Assembly (NCBI GenBank): GCA_963701435.1
Contig: CAVPAL010000006.1
Span: forward strand, 1 to 64,000
Origin: JAACFF01 sp963701435
GTDB taxonomy: Bacteria > Chloroflexota > Anaerolineae > Promineifilales > Promineifilaceae
Length of the DNA stretch: 64,000 bases
Reading direction: 5' to 3'
Both the position numbers and the translations under genes were made by a program. Of the stretch, positions 31,198 through 40,478 are shown in pieces. The notes beneath the pieces are model-generated. The model was not told the origin of the DNA, did not search any database, and saw only the letters and a list, made by a program, of their open reading frames with translations. The first letter of the stretch is position 1. The number at the start of each line of letters is the position of its first letter.

Positions 31198-32502
31198 ATG
31201 GACATGGTACAAATTATCGAAACCAAACGGGACGGCGGCGCACTATCAACGGAACAAATCCAATTCTTCGTAACAGAGTACACCGCCGAGCGCATCCCTG
31301 ATTATCAGGCTGCCGCGCTGCTTATGGCCATCTTTCTACGCGGCATGAACCGGCGTGAAACAGTCGATCTCACGCTGACAATCGCGGAATCCGGCGACCA
31401 GTTGGACTTGCATGATGTTGCGCCCTTTGTGGTCGACAAACATTCATCAGGCGGCGTGGGCGACAAGACCACCCTGGTTGTACAGCCCATTGTAGCCGCC
31501 TGCGGCGTCCCGGTGGGCAAAATGAGCGGGCGTGGTCTGGGATCCAGCGGCGGCACATTGGACAAAATGGAGTCGATACACGGCTGGTCATCGGCGATAC
31601 CGCTGGCGCAGTTTAAACAACAGTTGGCCGAGATTGGGTTGGTGCTGGCCGGACAAACGGCCGTTCTCGCTCCCGCCGACGGCAAATTGTATGCCCTGCG
31701 CGATGTCACCGGCACAGTCGCCAGCATGCCCCTGATCGCCGCGTCGATTATGTCGAAAAAACTGGCGGCCGGCGCAGACGCGATTCTACTGGACGTTAAG
31801 ATGGGCAGCGGCGCGTTTATGCCGGATTTGCAAGCCGCCGAAGAATTGGCGCGCATTATGGTTGACATCGGTAAGGATGCCGGACGGCGCACAATCGCCT
31901 TGATTTCCGATATGAACCAGCCCCTGGGGCGCGCTGTCGGTAATGCGTTGGAGGTCAAAGAGGCTATCGAGACCTTAAACGGCGCAGGCCCGGCCGATTT
32001 TTGGGCGCACTGCGTCGAGGTCGCCGGCTATATGCTGCTGTTGGCGGGCAAAGCTGACACGTTGGAGCGCGCGCGTGAAATGGCAACGGCCGTACGCGAT
32101 AACGGCCAGGCGCTGGCAAAATTCCGCGCCATGACAGCGGCTCAGGGCGGCGATGTGGCCCAGGTTGACGATCCCGCTTTGCTGCCCCAGGCGCCGCTCA
32201 CAGCAGAACTGCGCGCCCCTCGCAGCGGCGTGATTGCTGCCCTGGATACGGCAGAAATTGGCTGGACGGCCGTTCACATGGGCGCTGGCCGCCAAAAGAA
32301 AGAGGATATAATTGATCATGCCGTTGGTTTTGTGCTGCCCATGAAGGTTGGCGACCAGGTGCAGGCGGGTGATGTTTTGGGTGTCATCCATGCCGAAAAC
32401 GAAGCCGCGTTGGAAACAGCCAGGCAAGCTTTATTGGCGTCGATTACGTGGTCGGAAACGGCCGTTGCTCCCCTGCCCCACTTTTACGCCGCCATCACCT
32501 GA
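31198..32502 (+). CDS. pdp: Pyrimidine-nucleoside (thymidine) phosphorylase
   Basis: The 434-residue enzyme splits pyrimidine nucleosides with phosphate to base plus (deoxy)ribose-1-phosphate. Family signature is complete: VVDKHSSGGVGDKTTLVVQP (about 77-96), GKMSGRGLGSSGGTLDKMES (about 107-126), SIMSKKLAAGADAILLDVKM (about 182-201) and the C-terminal domain ending GDVLGVIHAEN. The length and the Lys/Ser/Arg residues match active enzymes; whether it is DeoA- or Pdp-like cannot be settled by eye. Four ACGGCCGT palindromes lie inside (31657, 32085, 32267, 32457). Confidence 0.93.
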   Translation: MDMVQIIETKRDGGALSTEQIQFFVTEYTAERIPDYQAAALLMAIFLRGMNRRETVDLTLTIAESGDQLDLHDVAPFVVDKHSSGGVGDKTTLVVQPIVAACGVPVGKMSGRGLGSSGGTLDKMESIHGWSSAIPLAQFKQQLAEIGLVLAGQTAVLAPADGKLYALRDVTGTVASMPLIAASIMSKKLAAGADAILLDVKMGSGAFMPDLQAAEELARIMVDIGKDAGRRTIALISDMNQPLGRAVGNALEVKEAIETLNGAGPADFWAHCVEVAGYMLLLAGKADTLERAREMATAVRDNGQALAKFRAMTAAQGGDVAQVDDPALLPQAPLTAELRAPRSGVIAALDTAEIGWTAVHMGAGRQKKEDIIDHAVGFVLPMKVGDQVQAGDVLGVIHAENEAALETARQALLASITWSETAVAPLPHFYAAIT

Positions 32503-32552
32503 CCAAATGAGTACACGCCTATTTGACTAAGGGTGCGTACACAAACAAGTTT

Positions 32553-32612
32553 GTAGTGACGGCTTCAGCCGTTTGCGACGCTTGGGTCGCCTACCGCTAA
32601 AGCGGTTACTAC
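32553..32612. repeat. Three-hairpin structured intergenic element
   Basis: An outer stem GTAGT/ACTAC (32553-32557 with 32608-32612) encloses three small stems: ACGGC-TTCA-GCCGT (32559-32572), GCGA/TCGC (32575-32590) and ACCGC-TAAA-GCGGT (32593-32606). It looks like a dispersed repeat of the kind found between bacterial genes; only one copy was seen in this window. It lies 50 bases after the phosphorylase stop and could act in transcript stability. Confidence 0.55.
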
Positions 32613-32663
32613 GAACTAAGACTCAAAAGTTAATAACGAACGAACCGTAAAGAGGAGATACCC

Positions 32664-33404
32664 ATGCAAATATTAGGCATCGACATCGGCGGCAGCGGCG
32701 TCAAAGGCGCTTTGGTCAACACAGAAAACGGCGAATTGGTATCTGAACGCTACCGGATTGATACGCCCCGACCAGCAACCCCACGCGCCGTCATTAAGGT
32801 CATTCGTAAAATTGTCACCCATTTTGATTATCAGGGAGCGATCGGCATTGGTTTCCCGGGGATTGTGGTGGATGGTGTTGTGTTATCGGCCGTTAATATT
32901 CACCCGGAATGGATCAATTTCAACGCCGCTGCGGGTATTGGCGAAGCAACCGGCTGTTCCGTGACCATCCTCAACGACGCCGACGCCGCCGGTCTGGCGG
33001 AAATTCGCTTTGGGGCCGGCCAGGACGCACACGGTATTGTGATGATTTTTACATTGGGAACCGGCATTGGCAGCGTTATGTTTAATTATGGCTGCAACGT
33101 TCCCAACCTGGAATTAGGACACCTTTATTTGCCGGGTCACAAAAAGGATGCGGAATTTTACTGTTCTGATCGCGCCCGCCAGGCGGAAAAATTGAGTTGG
33201 AAAGAGTGGGGTGGTCGGCTCAACGATTATTTTCAACACATCGAGTTTTTATTTTCTCCGCAGTTCATCATCATTGGCGGCGGCGTCAGCAAAAAACATC
33301 ATAAATTCCTCAAATATATCCAGAGCCGCGCCGTTATCGTTCCGGCCGAATTACGCAATCAGGCTGGCATTGTTGGGGCAGCGATGGCGGCGATACCAAA
33401 TTAA
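32664..33404 (+). CDS. ppgK: Polyphosphate glucokinase (ROK family)
   Basis: The 246-residue enzyme phosphorylates glucose with polyphosphate (often ATP too). The phosphate loop is ILGIDIGGSGVKGALVNTEN (about 3-22). Glucose and catalytic residues sit in ILNDADAAGLAEIRFGAGQD (catalytic Asp about 105), the second phosphate motif in FTLGTGIGSVMF (about 130), and the ROK-type ELGHLYLPG segment at about 150. It lacks the Cys-rich zinc motif of many ROK proteins, as polyphosphate glucokinases do. AGAGGAG precedes the ATG. A Ppx/GppA enzyme at 9949-11508 gives a second polyphosphate-related function. Confidence 0.9.
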   Translation: MQILGIDIGGSGVKGALVNTENGELVSERYRIDTPRPATPRAVIKVIRKIVTHFDYQGAIGIGFPGIVVDGVVLSAVNIHPEWINFNAAAGIGEATGCSVTILNDADAAGLAEIRFGAGQDAHGIVMIFTLGTGIGSVMFNYGCNVPNLELGHLYLPGHKKDAEFYCSDRARQAEKLSWKEWGGRLNDYFQHIEFLFSPQFIIIGGGVSKKHHKFLKYIQSRAVIVPAELRNQAGIVGAAMAAIPN

Positions 33405-33480
33405 CGCTGAACTAATATGCTGCACCGTCAACAAATCCAATTCTGCTATACTTGGGTAAACTGCGAAAAGTCTTTTGAAT

Positions 33481-33596
33481 TAGGTAAACCGCAGAAAATC
33501 CTTGAAAATAAGAGGTGTTGGAAATCTGCGGTTTCCTTGAGGAATCGGCAACATCTAGAGCGATTCTAATTTTGAAATATTGTTGCCGATTACCTA
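33481..33596 (+). repeat. Two-hairpin intergenic element, copy 2
   Basis: 116 bp bounded by TAGGTAA and TTACCTA. The first stem is GGTAAACCGCAGA with TCTGCGGTTTCC; the second is GGAATCGGCAAC with GTTGCCGATTACC. Matches copy 3 (47407-47522) at almost every base and copy 1 in reverse. No coding capacity; it looks like a MITE or REP-type element. Confidence 0.9.
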
Positions 33597-33626
33597 ACAC
33601 CACAGCAAATTCGCGGTTTCCCTGAA

Positions 33627-33681
33627 GGAATTCCCAGATTTCGTTTCATGGGAATTCAAAAAACTTTCTGGGAATTACCTA
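33627..33681 (+). repeat. Related hairpin unit with different arm sequence
   Basis: GGAATTCCCAGA (33627-33638) pairs with TCTGGGAATTACC (33667-33679), followed by TAA. The order CGGTTTCC-x-TGA-x-GGAA-stem-TTACCTAA is the same as in the element just upstream, but the stem bases differ. This suggests a family of units that keeps its ends and swaps stems. It ends just before the ATG at 33686. Confidence 0.55.
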
Positions 33682-33685
33682 AACC

Positions 33686-35038
33686 ATGGTATTGAACAAA
33701 AAGCCAGGACAGCGACTTGCATTTTTACCTGACGCCGATGTGGAAGCATTGGCCGAATGCCTGGTTGCCTTTGCCAACGGCGATGGTGGGCTGATTGTAC
33801 TCGGCCTGGATGAAAACGGCCGTTCCACCGCACCCATCTGGGATGAAGAAGCCGAAGCCGCACTACGCGAAGCTGCCACCCTCTGCCGGCCGCCTGTGCC
33901 CAGCCGCTGGCAGCGCGTTGAAACGCGCGGCGGCGAGCTCATCGGCATCAACGTCGCCCGCAGCCTCGACCTGCACAGCCTGTATGACGGCCGTGTCCTG
34001 ATCCGCAGCGGTGAGCACAACAGGCCGGTTACAGGAGACCAGATTCGCGACCTGGCCGGTAGTAAAACCACGGCCGAATTTGAAACCGAACTGGTTCCCG
34101 GCGCCAAGATTGAAGACTTAGACGGCGACATGATAGCTGAGTATATCGAGCGTCGCAGCCGCCGGGGTGCTGCTAAAGTGACCTCAACGCCTGACCTGCT
34201 CTTTGAAGTCGGCGCAACTGACCGGACAGGCAATCCTACCACGGCCGGAATTCTCCTGTTTGGCAAACGTCCCCAAATGTTTTTCCCGCAAAGCGGCATT
34301 GTTTTTGTCAAATTTCCTGGCGCCGAACCGCGCGGTGAAGATGGCGGCATCGGATACGGCCGTCGCGATGAAATCACCGGCCCTCTGGCGCGCGTGGTTG
34401 AACGCGCCTGGAATATCGTCTTCGAGGAGATGCGCGTCGGGGCTGTCGTCGATCACCTGGAGCGCAAAGAAATCACAGAATACCCACGCTTTGCCGTGCG
34501 CGAGGCGCTGGTAAATGCAGTCGCCCACCGGGATTATCGTATTAAAGGGCGCCGCATTGAAATTCGCATGTACGCCGACCGGCTCGAAATCATTAGTCCC
34601 GGCGGGCTGCCGGGCTATATGACCCTCGACAATCTGGTGGAGGAACACTTTTCACGCAATCCGCGCCTGGTCAACGGGCTTTACCAGTGGGGCTATATTG
34701 AAGAATTAGGCTTGGGAATTGACCAGATGATCGAAGAAATGATGCAGGCCGGGCACGCGCCGCCGGTCTTTCAGGCCACATCACATTTGTTTACCGTCAT
34801 GCTGTCGAATAAACAGGAACGGCCGTCTACACCCAAATGGACCCGCAACATGAACGAACGCCAGACGCGCGCACTGACCTATGTGCGCGAAAACGGCAGC
34901 ATTACCAACCGTGAATATCGCCAGATTTGTCCTGACGTCACCCCGGAAACATTGCGCCTCGATCTGGTCGATCTGGTTGAAAAAGGCTTGCTATTAAAAA
35001 TCGGCTCTAAAAAAGGCACGCATTATATCATGAAATAA
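33686..35038 (+). CDS. AlbA_2/AAA_4-type ATP-binding regulator with C-terminal winged helix
   Basis: The 450-residue protein fits the COG2865 group (predicted transcriptional regulators with a divergent ATPase-like domain). An AlbA_2 (Schlafen-like) domain lies at about 5-110: LAFLPDADVEALAECLVAFA, NGDGGLIVLGLDENGR. An HATPase_c_4-like region at about 255-370 has EYPRFAVREALVNAVAHRDY and LEIISPGGLPGYM. The C-terminal winged helix is at about 390-450: LTYVRENGSITNREYRQIC. The target genes are unknown. The cluster of TGGGATAAA sites just downstream (35076-35272) might be its operator or belong to the next gene. Four palindromes lie inside it. Confidence 0.85.
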   Translation: MVLNKKPGQRLAFLPDADVEALAECLVAFANGDGGLIVLGLDENGRSTAPIWDEEAEAALREAATLCRPPVPSRWQRVETRGGELIGINVARSLDLHSLYDGRVLIRSGEHNRPVTGDQIRDLAGSKTTAEFETELVPGAKIEDLDGDMIAEYIERRSRRGAAKVTSTPDLLFEVGATDRTGNPTTAGILLFGKRPQMFFPQSGIVFVKFPGAEPRGEDGGIGYGRRDEITGPLARVVERAWNIVFEEMRVGAVVDHLERKEITEYPRFAVREALVNAVAHRDYRIKGRRIEIRMYADRLEIISPGGLPGYMTLDNLVEEHFSRNPRLVNGLYQWGYIEELGLGIDQMIEEMMQAGHAPPVFQATSHLFTVMLSNKQERPSTPKWTRNMNERQTRALTYVRENGSITNREYRQICPDVTPETLRLDLVDLVEKGLLLKIGSKKGTHYIMK

Positions 35039-35075
35039 TTGCGCGCGAGCCAAGCCCTCAAATGACAACGAATTT

Positions 35076-35272
35076 TGGGATAAAACGAATGCGGCGTGCA
35101 TACAACTTTACAAATTTGCAGCGAATTGACGCGAAAGCCCACGAATCAAGGCCATAATTCGATGTTCCTATCCCAAGTTTATCCCAGACCAATTCCCAAA
35201 TTAACCCAAGGTTTTCCCAATGGCCCTTCGATTTATCCCAAATTTATCCCAAATCGACATTTGGGATAAATT
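35076..35272. promoter_or_regulatory. Cluster of TTTATCCCA / TGGGATAAA sites with a 14-bp-arm palindrome
   Basis: TGGGATAAA or its complement occurs at 35076-35084, 35178-35186, 35232-35240, 35243-35251 and 35262-35270, plus a partial CTATCCCA at 35168. The last two form a perfect inverted repeat: AATTTATCCCAAAT (35241-35254) and its complement (35259-35272) around CGAC. The cluster fills the gap between the regulator gene and the kinase-like gene. The layout suggests a multi-site operator bound by one protein. It differs from the DnaA box TTATCCACA. Confidence 0.6.
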
Positions 35273-35323
35273 CGATTAAACTCATTTTTACATGACTCAG
35301 TTAGTCCGGATCGAAGCCTGACC

Positions 35324-37477
35324 ATGTTTACCTTGACCCTCCAATTTTTGGTGGCGCTGCTGCTGCCGCTCTGCCTGCTTATAATGCTCGTCTACACGTT
35401 GCTGGTTGGACGGCGTCGACAACTGCCACATGTGCGCTGGAGCCTCACGCTGCTGGCTGCGCTCATCTGGGCCAGTATGGCGCTGCGTTATTATGGCGGT
35501 ACTCGCTTTGATCCCTGGTTGGTGTTTCGCTGGAGCGGCATAGGGCATGTCGCCGTAGGTCTAACAATGCTGGGCGTATTATTGACCTCCCTGCGTCTTT
35601 TTGATGTACCTGGCCGTAAAGCTTTTTGGGTCACGCTTCCGAGTCTGCTGCTGCTGTTAGCCGCTCTGGCACTGGACCCTGCCATCTGGTTATACACATT
35701 GCCCGATTTCCGGTTTGCCGGTCAAATTATCCAACATTTTCAGCTTTGGGCCGGGTTATGGATCGCGGCGTGGCTTCTGCCATTGATTACAGCCGCATTA
35801 ATCACCCAACAAGCTCGCGCCAACCTTGATCATTCACTCTATCGCAATTTCACAAGCTATTGGCTTTTAACCCAGTTGTTATTTGGGATTGGCGCGGCTC
35901 TGGCATCTATCCAGCAGCCAGAACAACCCATCTGGCAGGAAGCAGGCATCATTGTGGCCGCGGTGGCCGCTTTTGTAGGAACCCAAACATTAACGCGCCG
36001 TTTATGGCCTGATTTATGGCTAACGCTGCGTCAAATGGCAATTTTCCTGCTGGGATTTTTGTTAATATTTACGCTGCTCTGGTTTTCCTTGTGGCTGGCG
36101 TCCACACGCAGCGCCGCGCTTTTCTCGTTTTTTGTCCTGACAATCGGCGCGCTCGCGCTGGCTGTGCTTGTGACGGCCGTAACCTACGGCGGCTTGATGC
36201 TAAACAGACGCGCAGCGGGCATTGTCCCTCCCTGGCAGGAGCCATTGGCGGTAGAGTACGCGCCTGATTTGCAACAGTTTGGACACCGTTTTTTGGAGAC
36301 GGTCAGCGCCCGGCTGGCGGTTTCCCAGTCATGGCTTTTCACCATTGAAACCGGAGTCGGCGGCATGCTGCTCCTGCGCCCGCTGGCGTCCAGAGGCCAT
36401 CCGCTGCCTGACGCAGCCGAACTGGCCGTTGACAGTCCATTCACGGAGTACCTGCGCCAGCATAAGACGCCCATCCTGCAAATCGATATTGCAACCATGA
36501 ATGCCTTTGCAAACGTTTCTGCCGACGAACAGGCGCTGCTTGCACGCTGGGGACGCGTATTGTATATGCCGCTGCATTCGGCCGAAACGCTGGTCGGGCT
36601 TTTGGCTTTAGGCCCCAGATATGCCGGGCAAGCGTTCAGGCGGCAGGATGTGGCCGCGCTGCAATGGCTGGCTTCTGAATTTGGACCACTTTTAGCTCAA
36701 ATGCAAGACATGACCACTTTGGAGCGTTTGAATACGGCCGTCTGGTCAGAAAATCAGGCGCTGGCGCGCGAAAAACGCTTTTTTAAGACGATTGCCGACC
36801 TACAAAAACGCGTGCTGGGCCTGTTGTCGCCGGAACTAAAACGGCAGTTTCCCAACATTTACGAAAGGCTGGAAACATTACCCGCAGACCAAGACCAGGC
36901 CATGATCCAATCCATTGATACGCTAAAAGCGGAAATTGAAGCCCTGATCCGCATCAGTGCCCGTGTTCAAAAACACACGATCTTTCATTTTGAGCCGGTC
37001 TACATTACAGAAATTGGGCGCGCCGCGCTGCGCCGATATGAAAATTTAGCCACTGCACGCCGCGTGCGCTTAAACTGGCTGGCATCTTCTGCTATCCCGC
37101 TTGTCTGGGGAGATGCCCGGCAGTTAGAAGCGGCTGTTGGATACATATTGCATAATGGTATTAAATTTAACCGCATTGATGGAGAAGTGACCTTGGAGGC
37201 TGGGATAGTGGCCGGCAAAGTGTTTTTGCGCATACTGGATACCGGAGTCGGCATGAACGCCGCAACATTAGAAGCGTTGCGCATGAGCTTCACAGCCGCT
37301 GCCCCGTTGACCTATAATCACTATAACGGCCGTTTTCGGATCCCGTTTGGCTTGATTCTGGCCCATAGCATCATCAGCGCCCACGATGGTCAGCTTGAAA
37401 TACACAGCGAGTACGGCCGTGGCAGTGAATTGACGCTTTATTTGCCCATTCAGCCAGAACACGCCAGCGAAAACTAG
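35324..37477 (+). CDS. Multi-pass membrane GAF histidine-kinase-like protein lacking an obvious H-box
   Basis: The 717-residue protein has eight or so membrane helices (about 1-300) and a GAF-like sensor region (about 320-470). A coiled-coil linker follows, then a HATPase domain with N-box YILHNGIKFN (about 607), G1 box LDTGVGMN (about 640) and G2 GSELTLYLP. In place of a dimerisation/phospho-acceptor helix with His-Glu I see LLSPELKRQFPNIYERLETL, which has no His. It could be a kinase of divergent type or a sensor ATPase acting on a partner. A VWA protein gene starts 40 bases downstream. Several palindromes lie inside. Confidence 0.75.
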   Translation: MFTLTLQFLVALLLPLCLLIMLVYTLLVGRRRQLPHVRWSLTLLAALIWASMALRYYGGTRFDPWLVFRWSGIGHVAVGLTMLGVLLTSLRLFDVPGRKAFWVTLPSLLLLLAALALDPAIWLYTLPDFRFAGQIIQHFQLWAGLWIAAWLLPLITAALITQQARANLDHSLYRNFTSYWLLTQLLFGIGAALASIQQPEQPIWQEAGIIVAAVAAFVGTQTLTRRLWPDLWLTLRQMAIFLLGFLLIFTLLWFSLWLASTRSAALFSFFVLTIGALALAVLVTAVTYGGLMLNRRAAGIVPPWQEPLAVEYAPDLQQFGHRFLETVSARLAVSQSWLFTIETGVGGMLLLRPLASRGHPLPDAAELAVDSPFTEYLRQHKTPILQIDIATMNAFANVSADEQALLARWGRVLYMPLHSAETLVGLLALGPRYAGQAFRRQDVAALQWLASEFGPLLAQMQDMTTLERLNTAVWSENQALAREKRFFKTIADLQKRVLGLLSPELKRQFPNIYERLETLPADQDQAMIQSIDTLKAEIEALIRISARVQKHTIFHFEPVYITEIGRAALRRYENLATARRVRLNWLASSAIPLVWGDARQLEAAVGYILHNGIKFNRIDGEVTLEAGIVAGKVFLRILDTGVGMNAATLEALRMSFTAAAPLTYNHYNGRFRIPFGLILAHSIISAHDGQLEIHSEYGRGSELTLYLPIQPEHASEN

Positions 37478-37517
37478 TTTTTGTACTTCAGAGATTCGCA
37501 GAATTCGAGGAGTTCTT

Positions 37518-40466
37518 TTGTCTTTTACTACACCAACGGCTCTCTTGCTGCTGCTGCTGATTCCCTTGTTTATTTGGATCGGGCGGCCGCAGGCCACAAC
37601 GCCAATTCGCCGGCATTGGCGTGAATGGGCCAATCTGGGAGTGCGCCTCATGCTAACGCTGCTAATCATTTTGGGATTAGCAGGCGCGCAGATGGTTCGA
37701 GCAGCCGATGATCTGGCGGTGGTTTTCCTGATTGACGGCTCTGATTCGATCCAGCCGCAACAAGCGCGCCAAGCAGAAGAACTTGTGCGCGCAGCGATAA
37801 GCGCAATGGCCCCCCAAGATCAAGCGGCGGTGGTGTTGTTTGGCGCCAACGCGCTGGTCGACCGCCCCATGAGCAGCCTGGCTGAACTGGCGTCGATTCA
37901 ATCCGTTCCACAATCGCTGCACACCAACCTGGCTGCAGCAATCCGCCTGGGTATGGCGCTGTTTCCCGCAGGCAGCGCGCGCCGCATGATCATTTTGAGC
38001 GATGGCTTACCAACAACCGGGGATACGGCCGTTGCTGCCCAACTGGCAGCCGCCAATAATGTACCCCTTGATTTTATCTATCTCTCCCGCCCGGCAGATG
38101 GCGCCGAAGTCACCTTGTTAGACGTGGACGCGCCGGCGCAGGTAAGCGCCGGAGAAAGCTTCGGTCTGACCGTCACGGCCGCAAGCAATGTAGATACACC
38201 AGCCGAGTTACGCGTTTTGGCAGGCGGCAATATTGTGCATCAAGAAACGGTGCAGTTGCGCACGGGAACCAACAATTTTGCAGTGCGCCTGCGGGCAGCC
38301 GCGCCTGAATTTGCACGCTACCAGATACAACTTTCACCCGCCCAGGACACTTACTTCCAAAATAATGAGCTGGCCGCTTTCACGGAAATCACCGGCGCGC
38401 CGCGCATTTTGCTGGTTGCGCCGGATGGTACGCCTGACAATGACGGCGCACTGCTGCCGGATGAATCTCCCCAGTTGCAGCTTGCGCTGCAGGCGACCGG
38501 CTTGGAAGTCGAGCGCGCCACGCCGGCAGAATTGCCCGCGAGCTTAGCAACATTAAGTAATTACGCCAGCGTGGTGCTGGTGAACGTCAACGCGAAAAAC
38601 CTGACGCCGCGCAAAATGGAAGCGCTGGAAAGTTATGTGCGTGATTTGGGTGGCGGTCTGGTGGTTGTTGGCGGGCCGGAAAGTTATGGCATGGGCGGGT
38701 ATTTCGAGACTCCGCTGGAAGCTGCCCTGCCGGTCAATATGCAAATCAAGGACCAGGAGCGTTTTCCATCCGTCAGCATGGCGCTTGTCATCGATCGTTC
38801 CGGGAGCATGGCGGAAGAAGAAGGGGGATTAACAAAAATTCAACTGGCAAACGAAGGGGCTGTACGCGTTGTACAACTGCTAAATGACAACGATCAAATC
38901 ACGATTATTCCGGTTGACACCGTACCTGACAACCCGATCGGTCCAATATCCGCAAGTGAAAAGGAAACGGCCGTCAATCTTATACGTCAAATTGGCGCGG
39001 GCGGCGGGGGTATTTATGTGCGTACAGGCCTGGAAGCTGCCGCACTGGCGCTGGCGCAAAGCCCACATCCGATCAAGCACATCATTCTGCTGGCAGATGG
39101 CGCCGATGCGGAAGAAAAGGAGGGTGTTCCGCAGTTGATCGAGGCGCTGGCGGCGGAAGGCGTGACGGTTTCCACCGTCAGCATTGGTCGCGGCCCGGAC
39201 ACACCCTGGCTGCAGCAAATGGCGGAACTGGGCAACGGCCGTTTTCATTTTACCGATCAGGCAGCTAATTTGCCCCAAATCTTCACGCAGGAAACCACCG
39301 CAATCCAGCGCAGTTATCTGATCGAAGAACGTTTTTTTCCTATTTTAGGTACGCAAAGCCCAATTCTCTCCGGCATTCGCGCCGCGCCGCCCCTGTATGG
39401 ATATGTGGGAACCAGTCCCAAAGACACTGCGCAGACTATTTTGACTACCCATCAGGGCGACCCACTGCTGGCGGCGTGGCAGTATGGACTGGGGCGCTCT
39501 GTTGCCTGGACGTCAGACGCAACCGGGCGTTGGGCTACGGACTGGGTGCGCTGGGAGGGTTTCCCCACTTTTTGGGCGCAGGCAGTACGCTGGACAATTG
39601 CTGAGGGGCGCGATAATGCGGTGGAAACGGCCGTTACCTTCGACAAAACAGAGGCGCGTCTGACGGTGGATGCGCGCGATGGAGCTGGTCAATTTCGCAA
39701 CGATCTCGACCTGGAAGCAAACGTCGTTGATCCGGCCGGCGTGGTCACAACTTTCACTTTACAGCAAGTTGCGCCAGGCCGTTATGAAACCACATTTTCA
39801 CCCCGGCAGGAAGGCGCCTATTTGTTGCGCGTGGCGGGAAATGAGGCCAATGGGGATTCAGCCGTCGGACAAACGGCCGGGTGGGTGTTGGGTTATTCAC
39901 CGGAGTACCGTGATTTGCGCGCCAACCCGCAGCAGTTAAACGCGCTGGCGGCCGCAACAAATGGTCGTGATTTATCATCCCTGCCGCCAGACGAAGCGGG
40001 CGCGGCCATTTTTGCACACGATTTAGCGAGCCAATCTACCGCGCGCCCGATCTGGCCCTGGCTGCTGCTGGCGGCGCTGATTTTGCTGCCGGTGGATATC
40101 GGCGTGCGCCGCCTGGTCATTACGCGCACAGATTTAGAGCGCGCCTGGGCCGCCAGTGCGGGACGGCTGCTGCCCAAACGCGCGCCTGCGCAGGCGCGCA
40201 CGGAGCAAACGGCGCGTCTTTTTGAGGCCAAGCAGCGCGCCAGCAAACCGCGACAGACCCAACCAGTTGATCCAGTCATAAATCGAGAGGGGGAAACGGC
40301 CGTTGCCGGTGAAACAGCGCAGCCTACAAGCACAGATATAAAGCCTGACAAAGTAGAGCCTTCTGTTTCCGGGACAGAAATTATAGCGGAACAACCGCCA
40401 GAAGAAAGCGGCTCCCTGGCGGCGCGGTTACGCCAGAAAAGAGAACAACAACGCGGTCAGCAGTGA
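37518..40466 (+). CDS. Membrane protein with two VWA domains (BatA-like / glutamine-amidotransferase-like)
   Basis: The 982-residue protein starts at TTG 37518 with GAGGAG upstream. It has two N-terminal membrane helices (about 5-25, 38-58), then VWA 1 with the MIDAS VVFLIDGSDSIQ (about 68). A barrel-like extracellular domain and a flavodoxin/amidotransferase-like segment (SYVRDLGGGLVVVGGPESYG, about 372) follow. VWA 2 has MALVIDRSGSMAEEEGG (about 417) and a C-terminal membrane helix lies at about 855. The Pro/Lys/Arg-rich tail is predicted cytoplasmic. This order resembles the VWA/glutamine-amidotransferase-like family of bacterial surface proteins. Its role is probably adhesion or assembly of complexes. 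It is likely cotranscribed with the kinase-like gene. Confidence 0.85.
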   Translation: MSFTTPTALLLLLLIPLFIWIGRPQATTPIRRHWREWANLGVRLMLTLLIILGLAGAQMVRAADDLAVVFLIDGSDSIQPQQARQAEELVRAAISAMAPQDQAAVVLFGANALVDRPMSSLAELASIQSVPQSLHTNLAAAIRLGMALFPAGSARRMIILSDGLPTTGDTAVAAQLAAANNVPLDFIYLSRPADGAEVTLLDVDAPAQVSAGESFGLTVTAASNVDTPAELRVLAGGNIVHQETVQLRTGTNNFAVRLRAAAPEFARYQIQLSPAQDTYFQNNELAAFTEITGAPRILLVAPDGTPDNDGALLPDESPQLQLALQATGLEVERATPAELPASLATLSNYASVVLVNVNAKNLTPRKMEALESYVRDLGGGLVVVGGPESYGMGGYFETPLEAALPVNMQIKDQERFPSVSMALVIDRSGSMAEEEGGLTKIQLANEGAVRVVQLLNDNDQITIIPVDTVPDNPIGPISASEKETAVNLIRQIGAGGGGIYVRTGLEAAALALAQSPHPIKHIILLADGADAEEKEGVPQLIEALAAEGVTVSTVSIGRGPDTPWLQQMAELGNGRFHFTDQAANLPQIFTQETTAIQRSYLIEERFFPILGTQSPILSGIRAAPPLYGYVGTSPKDTAQTILTTHQGDPLLAAWQYGLGRSVAWTSDATGRWATDWVRWEGFPTFWAQAVRWTIAEGRDNAVETAVTFDKTEARLTVDARDGAGQFRNDLDLEANVVDPAGVVTTFTLQQVAPGRYETTFSPRQEGAYLLRVAGNEANGDSAVGQTAGWVLGYSPEYRDLRANPQQLNALAAATNGRDLSSLPPDEAGAAIFAHDLASQSTARPIWPWLLLAALILLPVDIGVRRLVITRTDLERAWAASAGRLLPKRAPAQARTEQTARLFEAKQRASKPRQTQPVDPVINREGETAVAGETAQPTSTDIKPDKVEPSVSGTEIIAEQPPEESGSLAARLRQKREQQRGQQ

Positions 40467-40478
40467 CCTTCCAGGCAA

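Noticed and set aside
35232..35270. TTTATCCCA sites as DnaA boxes of a replication origin
   Set aside because: They differ from TTATCCACA in the conserved end, and no dnaA, dnaN or AT-rich unwinding region is nearby.
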